Shown one piece after another: positions 58,458 through 64,000 of a stretch of 64,000 nucleotides of DNA (its first letter is position 1; each line of letters opens with the position of its first letter). Source of the stretch: Solanum dulcamara (lineage: Eukaryota; Streptophyta; Magnoliopsida; Solanales; Solanaceae); contig NC_077241.1 in NCBI RefSeq assembly GCF_947179165.1, forward strand, positions 28,967,746-29,031,745, given 5' to 3'. The translations under genes and the position numbers were made by a program. Under the pieces are notes generated by a model. It saw only the letters and a program-made list of their open reading frames with translations. It ran no database searches and was not told the origin of the DNA.

Positions 58458-61284
58458 TGTTACACCCCACACTTTTAAACTCAGAATGTATCTTAAGTTC
58501 CTTAGACATTATCATGTGAGCCGGATACGCTATGACACTATCAAACGACTCTAAGGAGGGGAGAGTGTGATACCCCATAGTAGAGAAGGTTGAAAATAGA
58601 GTCATAAGAATCCAGAAGGAATTGGAGTCTAGGTGATGAGTCACAGGACTCGATTTACCCATGTAAGATACAAACTTGGAAGTCCTACATACCAAAGCTA
58701 CTTGAGTACGTACCAAGCTTACGTAGCACGGATTACATAGGCTCTTAAAATAAGATGAGATTACGAACCCACGAGGAGGAGGAGAAGATGACGCGTGGCA
58801 GCCAATGATGGTGTAACATGTGGCAGCACCTCAAGAAATCAGGTGAACAACCTGCTTGGGGTCAACTAGGTGACCCACTTGCTTGGGGGAGGTGGGCCCC
58901 ACTGCCACGTGGCAGCCCCACCTTACTTGTATGGACACGGTAGCCCAATAAGGGCTGGACATGTGTCCCCCTTAGGGGATGACATGTGTCACCTATTGGG
59001 ACCCCATATATGTATGTATATGTAACATATACTTCAGTTCCTACACTTAAATCTACAGGAAAACAAAGAAAACAAACCCTAAGTCTAGAGAGAAACTAGC
59101 GACGGCTTGGACGAAAAAATAGGTTAAGTCCCAATTTTGTTCCACAAATTAATTATTTAGCATATCCTATGATGATATAGAGATGTTTGAAAACGTAAAA
59201 ATCCATTTGGGGCAGCAAGGAGGAGCTACAAAGAGTCCTCTACTTTCATCACGTTAAAAAGGTTTCCGAGGCGCAATTTTGCTTCTCCTTTAAATTTGGA
59301 CTTTATGGGGTCGTTATGAAGTTTATTATACACCTTGTATACTTCTGGAAGTCTAAGAAAGTCATGGAAATGCTCGACATTCGAAATAAACTAAATTGGA
59401 GTCATTATAGTTAAATTGTAGTCGAAATGAGGCATTATGCGTGTGGGGGATGCTTCTAGTCGTGTGGTGGTGTGTTTCAGGGCATAAAAGTGTTCTAAAA
59501 GAGATTGGGGAGCTTCTGGTTGCATCCACACGACCCCCCGCTTCGTACGGTTAAAGGTTTTGCAAAATGGAAACTAGAAACCTTATTTTGGTATCGTAGT
59601 TTCGAGTGAGTCATTTGGAGTTTATGTTGTATATTGTTGATGTGAATTGCTTAAACATATTCTTCAGGTTTTTGTTGTTGTTTGGTTGTAGGTATTAGGA
59701 GTGAAATTGGGAATTCGGATAGGGCACATTTAGGGGAGGTGCTGCCCGATTTTCGTTAACGCCTTAGCTAATTAAGGAACTAATTGAGAAGGCGAATGAG
59801 GGGTTGAGTTCTATGAATACTCATGTGTAGCCTAAGGTGCTGGAAAGCCAAAGGTTGTTAATACTCGTGTTGCTTTTATGTTACTTAGGTTCAAAGAACG
59901 ATGAGATGAATGGGATAAGAAGTAACCCGAAACAGATATGTGAAGCTTTCTCTTGACATGTTTTTGACATAACCCTATCCTTCCTTTATTTGGGGCATGT
60001 CTTTGATTTACGTGACCAATGATATGTGTATGAAGCTTGGGGTAACTCTATTCATGAGCTCTGAACATTATTCATGATTCATAATTCATATTCACTTCTG
60101 AATGTTTAGACTCTAAAAATCGTTAAGCCTCTATTCCTCGAGTCTTCTCTATGAATGTATAGTGATTGATTAGACAGAGCCCTTCTTTTTCCTAAAGACT
60201 GAGATAATTAACGCTCAGACTTCTATAAGATATTTCACATTGATATGTGTCTAAGATTTCCAAAACTCCTTTTTACTTAGTCCTTAGTGATAGTTAGAGG
60301 GTATACGTCAGATACTTCCTACCCTGATCTCCAAGTGATGGTTCACTTGAGGACTTCATTGAGTCTCAGATAACAATTTAAACTGTGTTTTATTTCTCAC
60401 TACTATACTTGCGTATACTGTAATACTTTTTCCCTGAGTCCCGAGCCGGTTATCGGATTCGTGCATAATTCCACTGCATTATCCATCGCGCCCTCACTAG
60501 AGGGCCGAGTACGTATGTATATATGTGATGATGTGATGATGTGATGTAATAAAAAAGTGATGGTTCTACAGATATGATTCACCGGATCCCTGATGGAGCC
60601 GGCTATATTGAAAATTTGAGCATGCATATTTTTATAAATCACAGAGTATAGGTACAGATTCCTTATATGATATTTTATCCCCTGCTTCTCTATTTTAGAT
60701 ATGCCTCTAGTCGTACTCAGAACATATGTCGTACTGACCTCCTTTTCTCGGGGGGTTGCGTTTCATGCCCGCAGGTATAGGTACAGGTTTTGGGAGTCTG
60801 TTAGCTTAGGATTACGCTCAGCTTAGCTGGAAGAGGCTTCATTGTATCGAAGCCTAGTTTTTGGCACTGGCCGTTGATGTATAGTATTGTTTTGTTATTC
60901 AGGGGTACGGCGGGGGCCCTGTCCTGCCATGTGTTGTCATTAATATTGTTAGAGGTCTGCAGACATGTATATATGGGTTGTATATATCAGTTTGGTTTAG
61001 TTGGGTCTACATGATGTATAATATATGTTATTATGTTATGGTAGCCTTGTTGGCTTACGTGCCCTTTCATGCTATGATGCAAATGAAAAAGGCTACAGAT
61101 ATAAGAAAATGTTATCGCCTATAGGACTCTGATGCATGGCGTTGTGTTGTTTGTAGTCCGGTTTGACTACACTTGATTTATATACATTGTATGTTTATAA
61201 TTCGATGTGACCACAGCTGATAGATATATATACGAGGGGTCCAGGTCGGACCCCAGTTACAGCCTACGGGGTTGGGTCGTGATA
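58458..61284 (+). mobile_element. Solo LTR G (2827 bp), nested in solo LTR F
   Basis: Begins TGTTACACCCCACAC followed by TTTTAAACTCAGAATG, as in LTR E, and ends GGGTCGTGATA (terminal CA mutated to TA). Perfect GTTGG duplications. It is closer to LTR E than to the LTR it sits in. G-box-like words (GACGCGTGGCAG, ACATGTGTCACC) lie at 58790-58990 before a TATA-like ATATATGTATGTATATG near 59008. About 765 bp shorter than LTR E, so it carries deletions. Confidence 0.93.
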
Positions 61285-62639
61285 GTTGGGTTGTGTGTTA
61301 TAGGGATTTAAAGTATTTTAAAAAAGGTGTGGGTGCTTCTGCTTGTAGCCACATGACCCTCCGTTTGATATGGTTAAAGATTTTGTAAAATAAAGATTAA
61401 AAGCTCTATTCTCGTATCATAGTTTTGAGCTAGTTGTTTGGAGTTGTATTGGGTAATGTTGAGGTGGTTTACTTGTATATATGCTGCTGGTTTTTGTTAT
61501 TGGAATGGTTGTTGACACTGTGGCCGAGTTGAAATCTCGGAGATGTTGAAGTTATAGGGAAAATGCTGCCCAATTTTCGGTAGCATTGGAACTAGTAACA
61601 AACTAGTCGAGGGTAATGGATAAGGAAATGACTCCTATTAGTACTTGGTTGTAGAGTGGGATATTGGAAAGTAAAAGGCTATTAATCTTAGTATTAATTT
61701 CATGTTCAATAGGTTAAGGAGATATCCAGTCAAGCTGCGTTACGATTAATCCCTAAAGAGGTATGTAAAGCTATAATTTCTCTTCTCTTCGCATGTCATT
61801 GGCATAAGTATGTGAAGCTGTCCTTCTTTTGTTTTGGCATGTCTTAGCCTTAAGTGATTGATATACAAAATGTGGGGATAATTTCATTCATAGAACCCCA
61901 AGTATGACTCATAAGTCTTATTCACTTCTCGATGATAGAATTCCTATACTAGTTGAGTTATTGCCTCTCAAGGTTTCTATATGATGGAGAGTAGTACGTA
62001 TGTGAAGTTATCTCCTTTCTCTTGACATGTTTTGGCATAAGTATGCGGATCTACCCTTCTTTCCTCTTGATATGTCTTTGACATAAGTATGGTGCTATGA
62101 TGGTAAGGTAATGCAATAATAAGGTTATGATACCGAGCCCATGATGGGCCGGGTATGATATATGTAAATGATGACTCCTTGAGGAAAAGTAGAGGCTAGG
62201 TAAAGCTTATTCTTTCTATTCCTTTGGCATGTCCTAATTGTAAGTAAAATGTGATACGAGCTCTGGGGTAACTCCACTTTTAAGTCCTAAATGTAATCTG
62301 TATTTCTTATTAACTTCAGATGTCAATCTCTTGTAGTAAGTTGAACTACTTTCCTTGAACTCCATAGGTTGAGAAGTGCTGGATGCACAAGCTCCTAGTC
62401 CTATGGACTATGTGACGACGGGTATCCCTGATTCTATGAACTGTTAGTATTACTTTAGTAAATGTCTAGGGTCCCCGAGATCCTAAGTGATATAATCCTC
62501 AATGGCATTTAGAAGACACTCGATATTGCTACACTACTATTCTGGTCCTCAGACAATAGCTTAATATTCTTACATTGTCAAGTCTCTGATAATGATTTAG
62601 ATTATATATGGTTACTCACTACTTTATTCGTGTTTACTA

Positions 62640-62830
62640 TAATACATATTCCACCGAGTCCTGGGCCGGCTATAATATAATTATTATTATATGGTATATG
62701 ATGATTATGACACCGAGTCCCATAAAGGGCTGGGTATGGTATATGATGATATGATGACATCGAGTCCCCTAAAGGGCCGGGTACGGTATATGATAATGTG
62801 ATGACACCGAGTTCCATAAAAGGCTGGGTA
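62640..62830. repeat. ~48-bp minisatellite in LTR F
   Basis: Four units built on CACCGAGTCCC, TAAAGGGC(C/T)GGGTA and GGTATATGATGATATGATGA. This is the reverse complement of the array at 17505-17690 and 28010-28170 in element C. Confidence 0.85.
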
Positions 62831-62849
62831 TGGTATATGTATGCAATAT

Positions 62850-62960
62850 TATTATATGATATATGGATCAGACCGAACGTTCCTTGGCATTACTATATGA
62901 TATGTGGATCAGACCGAACGTTCCTCGGCATTACCATATGATATATGGATCAGACCGAGG
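62850..62960. repeat. ~41-bp minisatellite in LTR F
   Basis: About two and a half units of GGATCAGACCGAACGTTCC plus GGCATTACCATATGATAT, against five units in LTR C. Copy number therefore varies among LTRs. It is directly followed by GGGGCTGCATTCATTC, so the usual segment between is deleted here. Confidence 0.85.
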
Positions 62961-63362
62961 GGCTGCATTCATTCTCGCAAGTACAGATACACACTTTGGA
63001 GATCCATCAGCGTAGGAGTTCTACTCAGCAGTTCAGAAGCACTCTATTATGCCGGAGCCTAGTTTTGGTATTAACCCTTGATGTATATATTTATTTGTTC
63101 ACGGGTACGATGGGGGCCCTGTCCCACCTTATGTCACTGTTCTTACTCTTAGAGGTCTGTGGACATGTATGTGGGTTGTATATAGGTTGTATATGCGTGT
63201 ATGTACAGTAGTGCCTATGATAATCCTCGCTGGCTTATATGTTATCCTGCCTGTTGATGTGCTATAACTTAAATAAGGGACAAATTTACTTACAGATAGC
63301 AGGGATATATGTGAGTGCCCAGTTTGGGCACCCGTCATGGCCTACAGGGTTGGTTCGTGACA

Positions 63363-63727
63363 TTTTGAGTTGGATAGCTTGACTGATCTCGCCTTTTCTC
63401 TATCACCGACTCACCGATCCATTCGGTGAGCCTCAACTTCAATCTTTTTCCCTGCAACCCCTATTTGAAATTATGAATGGTTTTTTACTAATCCTTCGCA
63501 AAATTTTCTCTTGTTGTGTATATCTAGTGTGAAGGTATGGCTTGGACAAACATCCAGTGCGCTGCCTTATTGATGAACTTGGCTACCTATCTCGCAAAGG
63601 GTCGAAAGGCATTAGTTTAAATGAGCATATAGAATGTCGATGAACTGCTCAACACCCACCATAATATGTGAGTGAAAAAGACAAAGGCAAAGGCAAAGGG
63701 AAGCGACAAGTATTTGAAGAGTCAAAC
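63363..63727 (+). other. Short stretch between LTRs, with a doubtful exon-like segment
   Basis: Continues the locus interrupted at 57363. A 35-codon open stretch at about 63533-63640, reading YGLDKHPVRCLIDELGYLSR, looks more protein-like than its surroundings and could be an exon of the candidate gene at 55477, but no clean splice sites frame it. A lysine-rich end (AAGGCAAAGGCAAAGGG, 63680) precedes the next LTR. Confidence 0.3.
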
Positions 63728-64000
63728 TATTACACCCCGTACTTTTGTACCTTGGAAGGTTCTTAAGCTTCTTAATCTTCTAAAGTATCTTGAAAGGTTC
63801 TTAAGTTTTTAGAAGGATTCTTAAGTTTCTTAAAGCTTCTCAAGCTTCTTAGAAGTTACCATGGGATACGGATAGACCATAACGCTATCAAACAATTCTA
63901 AGGAAGGGAGAATGTGACACCTCATGATAGGGAATATTGGAATTAGCATTGTAAGAATCCAAAAAAAGTTGGAGACCAAATAATGAGTCGTAGAATCGAC
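63728..64000 (+). mobile_element. Start of another C/F-type LTR, running off the window
   Basis: TATTACACCCCGTACTTTTG (TG mutated to TA) is followed by GTACCTTGGAAGG and TTCTTAAG repeats, matching the starts of LTR F and LTR C. Plus orientation, incomplete. Confidence 0.85.

Larger units (their letters stand above)
57364..63362 (+). mobile_element. Solo LTR F, split by solo LTR G
   Basis: Begins TGTTATACCCC and ends GGTTCGTGACA. Excluding the nested LTR and one TSD copy it is 3167 bp. The start (CATACTTTTGTACCTTGGAAGG) matches LTR C and the LTR at 63728, so it belongs to the C-like subfamily. It contains both minisatellites near its end. No internal sequence, hence solo. Confidence 0.9.

Noticed and set aside
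58195..58716. 173-residue minus-strand frame spanning the border of solo LTRs F and G
   Set aside because: It crosses an insertion boundary (58458) and runs antisense to both LTRs, so it cannot be an inherited gene; smaller versions recur in LTR E by shared ancestry.

Overview
The window looks like repeat-dense heterochromatin of a dicot plant. The style of the long-LTR Ty3/gypsy elements (chromodomain-ended polyproteins, initiator-Met-tRNA primer sites, long LTRs rich in ACGT boxes) suggests Solanaceae; that is inference, not a database match. Nearly all of the sequence is nested LTR retrotransposons. No intact protein-coding gene was found. One interval (53.6-57.4 kb) looks single-copy and holds two candidate exons of an unrecognised host gene.

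Layout. 1-272 is a rearranged scrap of retroelement internal sequence, followed by AT-rich DNA and a 300-bp AAT/AGT microsatellite. 1294-12344 is a decayed chromovirus (element A). Its 5' LTR carries five tandem copies of a 1.2-kb segment that is single in the 3' LTR; its internal region keeps only gag, a protease scrap and the chromodomain tail. At 12345 a different, stop-ridden gag-pol begins (element B). It reads through RT, RNase H, integrase and chromodomain to 16633 and resumes at 30645, because a 14-kb minus-strand element C (16661-30639, TSD CTTTC) is inserted there. C's left LTR is itself split by a 3.05-kb solo LTR (17984-21036, TSD TCAAC). Element B ends in a polypurine tract and an LTR (30863-33639), which is directly followed by another broken gag-pol (element D, to about 36733). 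36734-38872 is a patchwork of LTR and pol scraps in both orientations.

38873-53575 is a solo LTR (H, TSD TTAAG) split by a structurally complete 11.05-kb element E (39958-51010, TSD AGGGG). E's two 3592-bp LTRs differ at one base that I could find. The interior of E has no long sense frame, so E is a very recent insertion that must have been mobilised in trans. Elements C and E both carry a 120-bp 5S-rRNA-like segment, antisense to the element, at the same place about 615 bp before the integrase HPQTDG position, with homologous flanks. It is therefore a family feature.

53576-57363 holds a 177-bp tandem duplication, a MITE with near-perfect terminal inverted repeats (54919-55276) and the candidate host exons. 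57364-63362 is a solo LTR (F) split by another solo LTR (G, 58458-61284, TSD GTTGG). A further LTR of the same type starts at 63728 and runs off the window.

The nesting gives a relative chronology: B before C before the solo LTR at 17984; H before E; F before G. All boundaries were read by eye from TG..CA ends, target-site duplications, primer sites and polypurine tracts. Ends marked approximate could shift by a few bases.
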